Assembly (NCBI RefSeq): GCF_030816295.1
Contig: NZ_JAUSXV010000001.1
Span: 310,001 to 374,000 of the forward strand
DNA length: 64,000 bases
Source of the DNA: Microbacterium natoriense
Lineage (GTDB): Bacteria > Actinomycetota > Actinomycetes > Actinomycetales > Microbacteriaceae
Reading direction: 5' to 3'
Of the stretch, positions 17,767 to 25,477 are shown piece after piece (within the stretch, counting starts at the first letter, position 1; each line of letters starts with the position of its first letter). The position numbers and the translations under genes were made by a program. Under the pieces are notes generated by a model. It was not told the DNA's origin and searched no databases. It was given only the letters and a program-made list of their open reading frames with translations.

Positions 17767-18120
17767 CTATGAAGCGGAGGGCCCGCCGGTCGAGCCTGTG
17801 GTCGCGTCGTCGTCGGACTCGGCGTCGTACAGCACGGGACGGTCGATCGTCTTGGTGACCTTGTTCGGATCGACGGCCAGGATCAGCATCGACAGCATCA
17901 GCAGCGTCACGATGAACGCGCCGCCGCCGACGACCAGACCCAGCGCGAGGGGCGTGAGCCCCTGGTACGTGCCGTCGATGATCGCGTTGTTGACTCGGGC
18001 GGTGAAGGCGCCGGTGGAGACCAGGGTCACCAGGGCGGCGAACACGCCGCAACCCAGGGCGATGCCCAGTAGGTGCAGAGGCCGCAGGATGTCCCGGCGG
18101 GTGGGCTTCTCGTCGCTCAT
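17767..18120 (-). CDS. Small membrane protein, function unknown
   Basis: A 117-residue protein with two membrane helices (about 15-37 and 57-82), a cytoplasmic basic N-terminus MSDEKPTRRDILRPL and an acidic disordered tail. I do not recognise a family. Its ATG overlaps the stop of the preceding membrane-protein gene by 4 nt (ATGA), so the two are translationally coupled and may work together in the membrane. Confidence 0.7.
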   Translation of the reverse strand: MSDEKPTRRDILRPLHLLGIALGCGVFAALVTLVSTGAFTARVNNAIIDGTYQGLTPLALGLVVGGGAFIVTLLMLSMLILAVDPNKVTKTIDRPVLYDAESDDDATTGSTGGPSAS

Positions 18121-18767
18121 CGCTCTCCTCCGGGCGCGATCTCGCTCGCGCTCCGTTCGTTCTCGGATGCCCTGGCGATGGCATCCGCTCGCTGCGGGGT
18201 GAGACCGGCGATGCCGAGGAAGACGGCCACGATCGCGGCGTATCCGCCGAACATCCCCACCCCGAGGATGATGCCGGTCAACAGGAACTCGCCCGCGTCT
18301 TTGATGGCGTACGGCTGCGCGAGCCCTGCGGGGATCGCGAGAAGCGCGACGCCGAGGATAAGCCCGAAGGCGCCCACCGTGATCGAATCGCGTGCGGTTT
18401 GCTCACCGGCGCGCCGCGCGCGGAGACCAGCGATCAGCTCGATCGCTCCCGTGATCAGACCCCATGCGACGACAACGCCGAAGAACACGTCGTTCGTGCG
18501 CCAGGCGGGAACGCCGCCGGCCATGCCCGCGAGGAGGTCGACGGCGGCCAGCATCACATACGGCCAACGTCCGCCGGCGGGGAGCACCAGCCATGCGGAG
18601 AGCGCGAGCACCAGGGCCGTCGCGATCGCGAATCCGCTGAAGACCGACAGGCCGATCGCGGCCGAGTGGTCGGGAGAGAAGGTGATCATCGCTGCGGCCG
18701 CGGCGGCGAACAGCGCGCGCACGAGTTGAACGTTGCGCACGGTGAACGTGCGAGCAGGGGCAGACAT
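18117..18767 (-). CDS. Polytopic membrane protein (HdeD/DUF308-like)
   Basis: A 216-residue protein with about six hydrophobic helices and a charged C-terminal tail ending EIAPGGER. The arrangement of short paired helices resembles DUF308/HdeD-type membrane proteins, which have no settled function in actinobacteria. The start at 18767 is an ATG before SAPARTFTVRNVQLVRAL. An in-frame extension upstream lacks membrane-protein character. It forms a two-gene operon with the next small protein. Confidence 0.7.
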   Translation of the reverse strand: MSAPARTFTVRNVQLVRALFAAAAAAMITFSPDHSAAIGLSVFSGFAIATALVLALSAWLVLPAGGRWPYVMLAAVDLLAGMAGGVPAWRTNDVFFGVVVAWGLITGAIELIAGLRARRAGEQTARDSITVGAFGLILGVALLAIPAGLAQPYAIKDAGEFLLTGIILGVGMFGGYAAIVAVFLGIAGLTPQRADAIARASENERSASEIAPGGER

Positions 18768-19063
18768 GACGGTTCTCGGTCCTCCGGGGTGGTGTTCCCA
18801 GTCTACGCGCGGGCGCGAGACGCCGCCGCCGGAGACGTTCGTGGGGTCCGGGCGGATCTCCCCAGATCGTCCACCGGACCCCACGAGATACGCAGCGAGG
18901 GGGGCATCACTGCGTGAAGCTGTTCGTCCGCAAGGTCGGGCACCCTGCTTGCGCCGAGACAGCCAATCGACCCCACGAAGTGCGCCCGGTCCCCTGAGAC
19001 GCATGCGTGCGGTCGTATGCTCACTCTAGAGCGCAGTTCTTCACATACCGGAGGGGGTCTGTG

Positions 19064-19987
19064 ATGAGTTCGAGAAACGAACTCCGCAGGGCGCGGGCGG
19101 ATGCTTTCGCCAGCGCCCTCCGTGACGGCATCAACGCGCGCGGAGTCACGCTCGCCTGGCTGCAGGAGAACCTGCGGCTGCGCGGCAACACCGTGTCGAT
19201 GGCCACTCTCAGCTACTGGCGCTCCGGAGCACGGCGCCCCGAGGGAGCGCAGTCGATGGCTGCTCTGGGCGACATCGAGTCGCTGCTCGGCCTCACCGCC
19301 GGCGCCCTCACAGGGTTGCTCGGCAGCACCAAGCGAACCGGTCCGCTCGGGCCGAACCAGTTCCCGATCGACGAGGCCGCTCTCGAGCAGATGGTGAAGG
19401 ACGCGTTCGCCGCCCTCGGCACGCCCTACCCCGACACCAGTCGCGAGGTGACCACGCACTCGGTGACCGACGTCGACGCCGACGGCAACGTGTCGCACTG
19501 CATCACGCGCAGCGTCGTGCAGTCGACGGTGGGCACCGTGACCGCGATCCCGTTCCTCGAGCTGAGCCCCGGGGTGAGCACGCCCGCCCCCGTGCTGTCC
19601 GCCGTCTCGGGCGGACGCATCTCTGCGCGATACTCGCATCCGAGCGGCGAGGTGCACGGCGCGCTGTTCGAGCTCGAGGCACCGCTGACGGCTCCCGGCA
19701 CCGCGGTGATCGAGTGGTCAGTCGGCTTCCCGCCCGGCTACCCGCCCACGCAGGAGACCGGCCATGCGGTGGCGCGGCAGTGCCGCGAGCTGATGGTGTG
19801 GACGCGCTTCCACCCTGATGCGCTGCCCGACTGGGTGGAGGAGAAGATCGAGACGCCGACCGGCATCCGCCTCGCTCCGCTGTCGTTGGCCGGCCGCACC
19901 TCGGTCCATCAGGTGCGCAGGGCTTTCGGACCGGGAGCGATCGAGCTGCGCTGGGGATACGGTGAGCGCGCGGATCAGCCCGGCTGA
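19064..19987 (+). CDS. HTH-domain protein with large C-terminal region
   Basis: A 307-residue protein. Residues about 8-75 resemble an XRE-type helix-turn-helix (ARGVTLAWLQENLRLRGNTVS, then ATLSYWRSGARRPE), as in phage-like and actinobacterial regulators. The C-terminal 200 residues are beta-rich, contain no motif I can name, and probably sense a ligand or partner. RBS GGAGGGGG lies at 19049-19057. GTG 19061 directly precedes the ATG. Its 3' end overlaps the convergent rhodanese gene by 13 bp. Target genes are unknown. Confidence 0.75.
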   Translation: MSSRNELRRARADAFASALRDGINARGVTLAWLQENLRLRGNTVSMATLSYWRSGARRPEGAQSMAALGDIESLLGLTAGALTGLLGSTKRTGPLGPNQFPIDEAALEQMVKDAFAALGTPYPDTSREVTTHSVTDVDADGNVSHCITRSVVQSTVGTVTAIPFLELSPGVSTPAPVLSAVSGGRISARYSHPSGEVHGALFELEAPLTAPGTAVIEWSVGFPPGYPPTQETGHAVARQCRELMVWTRFHPDALPDWVEEKIETPTGIRLAPLSLAGRTSVHQVRRAFGPGAIELRWGYGERADQPG

Positions 19988-20811
19988 TCACCCGTAGCGA
20001 CGGGACGACCGGGCGTGTTCGACCACTGACTCCATGAGCCGGGGTAGACCTTCAGCGGAATGCCCACCTCGTCGGCGACGAGGGCGGTGTGCGCGGCGGT
20101 CACGCCAGAGCCGCAGTACGCGGCGACCGGGATGCCGGGGGTCACGCCGACCCCGGCGAAGGTCTGCTGCAGCGTGTCCGTGTCGAGGATCTTGCCGTCG
20201 GCATCGAGATACGCCGCCATCGGCACGTTGAGCGCTCCGGGGATGTGCCCGGCCGCCGGATCGTAGGGCTCGGTCTCGCCGCGGTATCGCTCGGGGGCCC
20301 TCGCGTCGAGGAGGATGCCGGATTCGGGGAACGCGGCCGCCTCGTCGATCGAGATCGCATCCGCGCCGATCTCCTCGAGAACCGCATCGCCCGGTACGGG
20401 AACGACGTCATCGGTCGCGATCTCGAACCCGGCGGCCTTCCACGCACGGATGCCGCCGTCGAGCACGCGCACGTCGACGCCCGCCTGCCGTAGCAGCCAC
20501 CATGCACGTGCAGCTCCGAGACCCTTGGAGTCGTCATAGGCGATCACGATGTCGCCGTGGTTCACACCCCAGCGGCGCGCGGCGTTCTGCAGCTCCTCGG
20601 TGGACGGGAGCGGGTGCCGGCCGTCGGCGGCTTCGCCGTGCGTGGCGAGTTCGGTGTGCAGCGGAACGAAGACGGCCCCCGGCACGTGGCCGGAGAGGTA
20701 CTCGCCGCACCCGTCCGGACGATCGAGGCTCCAGCGCACGTCGATGACGCGCACCGGGGAGCCCGAGGAGAGGAGGTCTTTCAGCTCGGCGGCGGAGACG
20801 AAGTTGCTCAT
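19975..20811 (-). CDS. Sulfurtransferase (two-domain rhodanese, mercaptopyruvate type)
   Basis: A 278-residue tandem rhodanese. The C-terminal domain has the active-site loop CGSGVT with Cys233, the version typical of 3-mercaptopyruvate sulfurtransferases. The N-terminal domain has Asp (IVIAYDDSKG) where a catalytic Cys would sit, as expected for the inactive structural half. It transfers sulfane sulfur to cyanide or thiols. The start ATG at 20811 gives MSNFVSAAEL. A short in-frame extension upstream has no RBS. It is divergent from the EamA exporter. Confidence 0.88.
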   Translation of the reverse strand: MSNFVSAAELKDLLSSGSPVRVIDVRWSLDRPDGCGEYLSGHVPGAVFVPLHTELATHGEAADGRHPLPSTEELQNAARRWGVNHGDIVIAYDDSKGLGAARAWWLLRQAGVDVRVLDGGIRAWKAAGFEIATDDVVPVPGDAVLEEIGADAISIDEAAAFPESGILLDARAPERYRGETEPYDPAAGHIPGALNVPMAAYLDADGKILDTDTLQQTFAGVGVTPGIPVAAYCGSGVTAAHTALVADEVGIPLKVYPGSWSQWSNTPGRPVATGDQPG

Positions 20812-20973
20812 GATCCCGAGCGTACCCGGGCTCGATGAGCCGTCGCCCGCCACGGATGTCGGCGGGTTCCACAGATGTCAGCCGAGAACGGCGATCCGGA
20901 CCGGCATCCGTGATCTGGGCCGACAAGTGCGCCGAACGATATCCTCGATTCGGCAGATCGAGAAAGGCTCCGT

Positions 20974-21885
20974 ATGCCCTCCCGTCTGCGTCTTCTGCGC
21001 TTCCGCCCTCAGGAAGCCGCCCTCGTCGCGATCACAGCGGTGTGGGGCAGCACGTTCCTCCTCGTGCACTGGGCGATGGAGCATTCGGGTCCGTGGTTCT
21101 TCATCGGCATCCGCTTCCTGGTCGCCGGGCTCATCAGCGTGATCATCTTCCGCCGCTCGATGCGCGGCATGCGCTGGTCGGACATCGGCGCCGGCGCCGC
21201 GATCGGCCTGATGATCCACCTCGGCTACGGCCTGCAGACCGTGGGGTTGCAGACGATCGAGTCGAGCACCTCGGGCTTCATCACCGCGATGTACGTGCCG
21301 CTCGTGCCGTTCGCGCAGTGGGCCGTGTTCCGCAAGAGACCGCCGGCGATGGCGTTCGTCGGGGCCGGTCTGGCGTTTCTGGGCCTTCTGCTGATCGCCG
21401 GCCCCGAGGCGATCGTCACGCTCAGCCTCGGGGCCGGCGAGGTCGCCACGCTCATCGCCACGCTGCCGATCGCTGCGGAGATCATCCTCATCAGCGTGTT
21501 CGCCGCGAGGGGCGTCGACCTCGGGCGCGTCACCGTGGTGCAGCTGTTCACGGCCGGTCTGCTCGGCATCCTCACGATGCCCATCGCGCGCGAGGCGGTG
21601 CCCTCGTTCAGCTGGGTGTGGCTCGGCGCGGCCGTGGGGCTCGGGGCGGCGAGCTGCGTCATCCAGCTGACCATGAACTGGGCGCAGAAATCGGTGTCGC
21701 CGACCCGCGCGACGATCATCTATTCGGCGGAACCGGTCTGGGCAGGCGTGGTCGGACGCATAGCCGGAGAGCGCCTCCCCCTCACCGCGCTGATCGGCGG
21801 CGGACTCGTCGTGCTCGGCATCCTGGCGAGCGAGCTGCGCATCGTCCGCCGCCGCGCAACGCCGGTGGACGACGACAGTTCCTGA
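20974..21885 (+). CDS. EamA-family (DMT) transporter
   Basis: A 303-residue drug/metabolite-superfamily exporter with ten hydrophobic segments in two EamA repeats. The first begins ALVAITAVWGSTFLLVHWAM, and the repeat-2 motif YSAEPVWAGVVGRIAGERLP is typical. It probably exports amino acids or other small metabolites. It starts a three-gene run with ribA (12 nt gap) and a MarR regulator (4 nt overlap), which suggests co-regulation with flavin precursor synthesis or simple co-transcription. Confidence 0.88.
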   Translation: MPSRLRLLRFRPQEAALVAITAVWGSTFLLVHWAMEHSGPWFFIGIRFLVAGLISVIIFRRSMRGMRWSDIGAGAAIGLMIHLGYGLQTVGLQTIESSTSGFITAMYVPLVPFAQWAVFRKRPPAMAFVGAGLAFLGLLLIAGPEAIVTLSLGAGEVATLIATLPIAAEIILISVFAARGVDLGRVTVVQLFTAGLLGILTMPIAREAVPSFSWVWLGAAVGLGAASCVIQLTMNWAQKSVSPTRATIIYSAEPVWAGVVGRIAGERLPLTALIGGGLVVLGILASELRIVRRRATPVDDDSS

Positions 21886-21896
21886 CGGAGGTCCGG

Positions 21897-22613
21897 ATGC
21901 CGCCTCGTGACGCACCGGGAATAGATCCGCACGAACCCCGGGTTGCACCCGACATGATTGAAACTTCAACCGTCGTTCCGGTCGTCACCGAGCGGACTCG
22001 CGTGCGAGTGCCGATGCAGTTCGCCGACGGGTTCGCCACCACGGCCGACGTGATCACGTTCGACGGTCTCGTCGACGGCCGCGAGCACCTGCTGCTCGGT
22101 CTCGGCGATTGGCGCGCGGCGCTCGAGCGCGCAGCCGACGGCGGCGAGGCTCCTCTGGTCCGCCCGCACAGCGAATGCCTGACCGGCGACGTGTTCGGCT
22201 CCCAGCGCTGCGACTGCGGCCCGCAGCTGCGCGAGGCGGTCGAGCGCATCGCGACCGAGGGCGGATTCCTGCTCTACCTGCGCCAGGAGGGCCGGGGCAT
22301 CGGCCTGTACGCCAAGCTCGACGCCTACGCGCTGCAGGACACGGGTCTCGACACCTACGAGGCGAACGTCGCCCTCGGCCACGGCGAGGACGAGCGCGAT
22401 TACACGGTGGCCGCGCAGATGCTGCAGGCGTTGGGCGTCGACACCATCCGCCTGCTCAGCAACAACCCCGACAAGGCTCTTCAGCTCGAGGTCCTCGGCA
22501 TCCGCGTCGCAGAGAGCGTCCGCACGGGGGTGCACCTGTCAGAGGCGAACACCCGCTACCTGCAGGCGAAGCGCGACCACACCTCGCACACGCTCGACCT
22601 GTCCGCAGCGTGA
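21897..22613 (+). CDS. ribA: GTP cyclohydrolase II
   Basis: A 238-residue (or 219) stand-alone RibA that converts GTP to the first riboflavin intermediate. Zinc ligands appear in SECLTGDVFGSQRCDCG, followed by the catalytic LYLRQEGRGIGLYAKLDAYALQD and LLSNNPDKALQLEVLGI. The DHBP-synthase (RibB) half is absent, so this is not the usual fused RibBA. I chose ATG 21897 because GGAGGT ends 4 nt before it. ATG 21954 is an alternative with a weaker RBS that keeps the whole catalytic domain. It is coupled to the downstream MarR gene by a GTGA overlap. Confidence 0.88.
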   Translation: MPPRDAPGIDPHEPRVAPDMIETSTVVPVVTERTRVRVPMQFADGFATTADVITFDGLVDGREHLLLGLGDWRAALERAADGGEAPLVRPHSECLTGDVFGSQRCDCGPQLREAVERIATEGGFLLYLRQEGRGIGLYAKLDAYALQDTGLDTYEANVALGHGEDERDYTVAAQMLQALGVDTIRLLSNNPDKALQLEVLGIRVAESVRTGVHLSEANTRYLQAKRDHTSHTLDLSAA

Positions 22614-23068
22614 ACGAGCGGCGGCTCGATGACGCCGAGATGGCGACGTGGCTGCCGACGATCCGGTTCGTGCAGCTGCTTCCGCAGGTGCTCGATCGCG
22701 CTCTGAAAGCCGAGACTGGCCTGAACCACGCGCACTACGCGATCCTCATCACCCTCGCGAACGACTCGGAGAAGGCGATCCCGATGACCGAGCTCGCGCG
22801 CATCGCGGGGCTGAGCCGCTCGCGTCTCAGCCACGCGATCGACTCGCTCGAGGAGCGCGGGTGGGTCACCCGCACATCCTGCAGCAGCGACAAGCGCACG
22901 CTCACCGCAGCCCTGACGGATGCCGGACGCGAGCTGCTCCGATCGGCGGCGCCCGTGCATGTGGCGCAGATCCGCGAGCTCGTGCTCGACCCCCTGAGCG
23001 CCGAGGAGCGCGAGCAGCTGGGCAGCATCGTGTCGAAGCTGCTGCCGGGCATCACCGCCGCCCTGTAG
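22610..23068 (+). CDS. MarR-family transcriptional regulator
   Basis: A 152-residue winged-helix regulator. The recognition region reads MTELARIAGLSRSRLSHAIDSLEERGWV, with the wing RTSCSSDKRTLTAALTDAGREL. The GTG start at 22610 overlaps the ribA stop by 4 nt. It probably represses its own operon (EamA exporter and ribA) in response to a small aromatic ligand, as MarR proteins commonly do. The ligand cannot be inferred. The region beyond it holds repeats. Confidence 0.85.
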   Translation: MNERRLDDAEMATWLPTIRFVQLLPQVLDRALKAETGLNHAHYAILITLANDSEKAIPMTELARIAGLSRSRLSHAIDSLEERGWVTRTSCSSDKRTLTAALTDAGRELLRSAAPVHVAQIRELVLDPLSAEEREQLGSIVSKLLPGITAAL

Positions 23069-23086
23069 GCCTGCTCGTTCGGGAGG

Positions 23087-23188
23087 GGACTCGCGCTCGG
23101 GAGGACGGATGCCGTCCTCGTGCCCGCTCGTTCGGGAGGAGATCTCACGTTCCGAAGGACGGATGCCGTCCTCGGCTCCTCCCGAACG
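23087..23188. repeat. Palindromic intergenic repeat, family E
   Basis: CGTTCGGGAGGAG (23129-23141) and its exact reverse complement CTCCTCCCGAACG (23176-23188) form a 13-bp stem. Within and before it the 18-mer GGACGGATGCCGTCCTCG occurs twice (23103-23120 and 23157-23174), each copy itself palindromic. A diverged left half (CGTTCGGGAGG) begins near 23085. No ORF of note lies in this 215 bp gap. Confidence 0.65.
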
Positions 23189-23283
23189 TGCGATCTCCTT
23201 CGGATCGTGTGGACCGATCGACCGACCAGGGTGTTTCCACCAGTACCTGTCTCGGGCGAGACGAAAGGCGTAGCGTCGACGGC

Positions 23284-24195
23284 ATGGACACACGCAGCGA
23301 CGTGCGCGAATTCCTCTCGTCGAGGCGCGCGCGCCTCACCCCCGATCAGGCGGGCCTTCCTGCGTTCGGCGGCAATCGCCGGGTACCCGGGCTGCGCCGC
23401 GAAGAGGTGTCGCTGCTCGCCGGGGTCAGCGTCGACTACTACACGAGGCTCGAGCGCGGTGATCTGTCGGGCGTATCGAACACCGTGCTCGATGCGCTCG
23501 CCCGCGCGCTGCAACTCGACGACGCCGAGACCGCGCATCTGTTCGACCTCGCCCGCACGGCCAACGCCTCACCGGTGGCACGCAAGCCGCGCAAGAAGGC
23601 CACCGGGCTGCGCCCCAGCATCCTGCGCCTGCTCGACGCGATGACCGAGGCGCCCGCCGTCGTGCGCAACAACTACTTCGACTACCTGGCGGGCAATGCG
23701 CTCGGGCGCGCCTTGTATCTGCCGGTCTTCGCGTACCCGGCGCCGAACAGTGCGCGTTTCGCGTTCCTGGATCCGGCAGCCCGTGACTTCTACCCGGAGT
23801 GGGAGCGCAACACACGTGAGCTCGTCGCCGCCATGCGGGGCGACGCCGGTCGCGACCCGTACGACAAGAAGCTCACCGATCTGGTCGGCGAGCTCTCGAC
23901 GCGCAGCGAACGGTTCCGCACGCTGTGGGCGGCACACGACGTGCGCTACCACCGCACCGGAACCAAGCGCATCAACCATCCGATCGTCGGCGAGATGGAA
24001 CTGACATACGAGGCGTTCGAGCTTCCCGCCGATCCGGGCCTGCAGCTGTCGACCTACACCGCCGAACCCGGCACGTCGTCGGCGGAGAAGCTGACGCTGC
24101 TGGCCAGCTGGGCGGCGACGGATGCTGCGGCACCCGCTCCGACCGGGGCCGACACCGCTTCGCCCGCATCGGCCCCCGACCACGCCGAGGCCTGA
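23284..24195 (+). CDS. XRE regulator with MmyB-like ligand domain
   Basis: A 303-residue actinobacterial regulator. The N-terminal HTH (residues about 10-80) contains GLRREEVSLLAGVSVDYYTRLERG, and the rest is an MmyB-type PAS-like ligand-binding domain (RNNYFDYLAGNALGRALY; HPIVGEMELTYEAFELP). Family members bind fatty-acid-like ligands and often control an adjacent oxidoreductase gene, but none is present here. The tail is Ala/Pro-rich. ATG 23284 gives MDTRSDVREFLSSRRARL, the usual start. Confidence 0.88.
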   Translation: MDTRSDVREFLSSRRARLTPDQAGLPAFGGNRRVPGLRREEVSLLAGVSVDYYTRLERGDLSGVSNTVLDALARALQLDDAETAHLFDLARTANASPVARKPRKKATGLRPSILRLLDAMTEAPAVVRNNYFDYLAGNALGRALYLPVFAYPAPNSARFAFLDPAARDFYPEWERNTRELVAAMRGDAGRDPYDKKLTDLVGELSTRSERFRTLWAAHDVRYHRTGTKRINHPIVGEMELTYEAFELPADPGLQLSTYTAEPGTSSAEKLTLLASWAATDAAAPAPTGADTASPASAPDHAEA

Positions 24196-24229
24196 TTCGC
24201 GCCCCGACGCATTCAGCCGATGCACTCCG

Positions 24230-24296
24230 GGGGGCGACGCGCCAGATCGGGGGTCCGTTTCGCGATTCCGTCCCCCGATCTGGCGTGTCGACCCCC
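24230..24296. repeat. Palindromic repeat, family B, copy 1
   Basis: Left arm CGACGCGCCAGATCGGGGG (24235-24253), 18-nt loop containing CGTTTCGCG, right arm CCCCCGATCTGGCGTGTCG (24272-24290). That gives a 19-bp stem with one mismatch, flanked by G and C runs. It lies 58 bp upstream of the ClgR/PopR-like gene. Confidence 0.75.
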
Positions 24297-24353
24297 GTTC
24301 TGCTCTGAGCAGAACTGCTTCGACCGAGGCGCGGGTGCGGATTATCGTGAGGC

Positions 24354-24689
24354 ATGGCCGACATCGTCCCGTTCCCCCATGCACCCCGTCGTCCCGCCGA
24401 CCCGGAGCCGCTGTGGCGGCACCTGCTCGGCGATCAACTGCGCCGCCGCCGACATGACCGCGAGGAGACGCTGACCGAGACCGCCGAGAAGGCGGGCGTC
24501 TCACCGCAGTACCTCTCTGAGGTCGAGCGCGGACTGAAGGAGCCGTCGAGCGAGATGATCGCAGCGATCGCGGGGGCACTCGACGCGTCGCTCATCGAGC
24601 TCACGAGCTCGGTCGCCGACGAACTGCGGTCGGCGCCGGCATCAGCCGCCGTGTCCTCCGGACGCGGAGCCTTCGCGCTGGCCGCCTGA
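24354..24689 (+). CDS. popR: ClgR/PopR-like activator of clp genes
   Basis: A 111-residue XRE regulator. The HTH reads TLTETAEKAGVSPQYLSEVERGLKEPSSEMIAAIAGAL, close to ClgR of mycobacteria/corynebacteria (LREVSDAARVSLGYLSEIER-type) and to Streptomyces PopR. It lies convergent to the two clpP genes. PopR activates clpP3clpP4 in Streptomyces and is itself degraded through a C-terminal Ala-Ala. This protein ends FALAA, a similar hydrophobic-Ala-Ala tail. It is therefore likely an unstable, Clp-controlled activator of the adjacent operon. The choice between ClgR and PopR is uncertain. Two copies of a 70-bp palindrome flank it in opposite orientation. Confidence 0.75.
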   Translation: MADIVPFPHAPRRPADPEPLWRHLLGDQLRRRRHDREETLTETAEKAGVSPQYLSEVERGLKEPSSEMIAAIAGALDASLIELTSSVADELRSAPASAAVSSGRGAFALAA

Positions 24690-24780
24690 GCCTGCCCGTC
24701 ATTCGGCCGGACGCCGGCTCGCATTCACCGGCATCCGCCTCGCATCCGCCCTTGGGGCCGTCCCCGGCCACACCGCTCCC

Positions 24781-24847
24781 GGGGACGACACGCCAGATCC
24801 GTGGACGAGACCGCGAAACGGTCCCCCGATCTGGCGCGTCGGCCCCC
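24781..24847. repeat. Palindromic repeat, family B, copy 2 (inverted)
   Basis: GACGACACGCCAGATCCGTGG on the left pairs imperfectly with CCCCCGATCTGGCGCGTCG (24823-24841). The loop carries CGCGAAACG, the reverse complement of the copy 1 loop, so the whole unit is inverted relative to copy 1. It lies between the 3' ends of the regulator and the second clpP gene. Confidence 0.75.
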
Positions 24848-24883
24848 GAAGTAGGGCGCCCGGGGAGCGGTCGCCCGTACCGC

Positions 24884-25477
24884 TCAGGCGTCGCGCGCGC
24901 CCAGCACCGAGTCGATCAGCCCGTACTCCAGGGCGGCGGATGCGGTGAACACGCGGTCCCGGTCGGTGTCGGCGCGGAGCTCTTCGAGCCTGCGGCCGGA
25001 ATGCCTGGCGAGCACAGACTCCATGTCGGCACGCACCCGCACCACCTCGTCGGCCGCGAGGATCAGGTCGGGGATCGCCCCGCGCGACTGCCCGGCCGGC
25101 TGATGCAGCACGATGCGGGCGTGCGTGAGCGCCGACCGCTGACCGGACGCACCGGCCGCGACGAGCAGAGCCGCCGGGCCGATCGCCTGTCCGACGCACG
25201 TCGTCGCGATCGCGGGGCGGATGTGCTGCATGGTGTCGTAGATCGCCAGCGCCGCACCCGGATCACCGCCTTCGCTGTTGATGTAGAACTGCACAGCGCT
25301 CTCCGGACTGTCGCCGTCGAGGTGCAGCAGCTGGGCGATCAGGGCGTTCGCGACTCCGGCGTCGATACCGGTGCCGAGGTAGACGACCCGCTCGGCGAGC
25401 AGGTGCGAGTAGACGTCCATCACGCGTTCGCCGCGCGGATGCTGCGCGATGACGTTCGGGATCGTGTAGCTGCTCAT
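24884..25477 (-). CDS. ClpP-family subunit lacking the nucleophilic serine
   Basis: A 197-residue ClpP-fold protein, second of two overlapping clpP genes. His125 (IVLHQPAGQ) and Asp160 (RADTDRD) of the triad are present, but the nucleophile position in the GQAASM-type motif reads GQAIGPAALL: Gly100, codon GGC, complement of 25178-25180. The oligomer-building glycines (NSEGGDPGAAL) and overall length are normal, so it should still form rings. It is probably a catalytically silent partner, as ClpR is in plastids and cyanobacteria, that needs the upstream ClpP for activity. The ATG at 25477 overlaps the upstream stop by 4 nt. Confidence 0.88.
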   Translation of the reverse strand: MSSYTIPNVIAQHPRGERVMDVYSHLLAERVVYLGTGIDAGVANALIAQLLHLDGDSPESAVQFYINSEGGDPGAALAIYDTMQHIRPAIATTCVGQAIGPAALLVAAGASGQRSALTHARIVLHQPAGQSRGAIPDLILAADEVVRVRADMESVLARHSGRRLEELRADTDRDRVFTASAALEYGLIDSVLGARDA

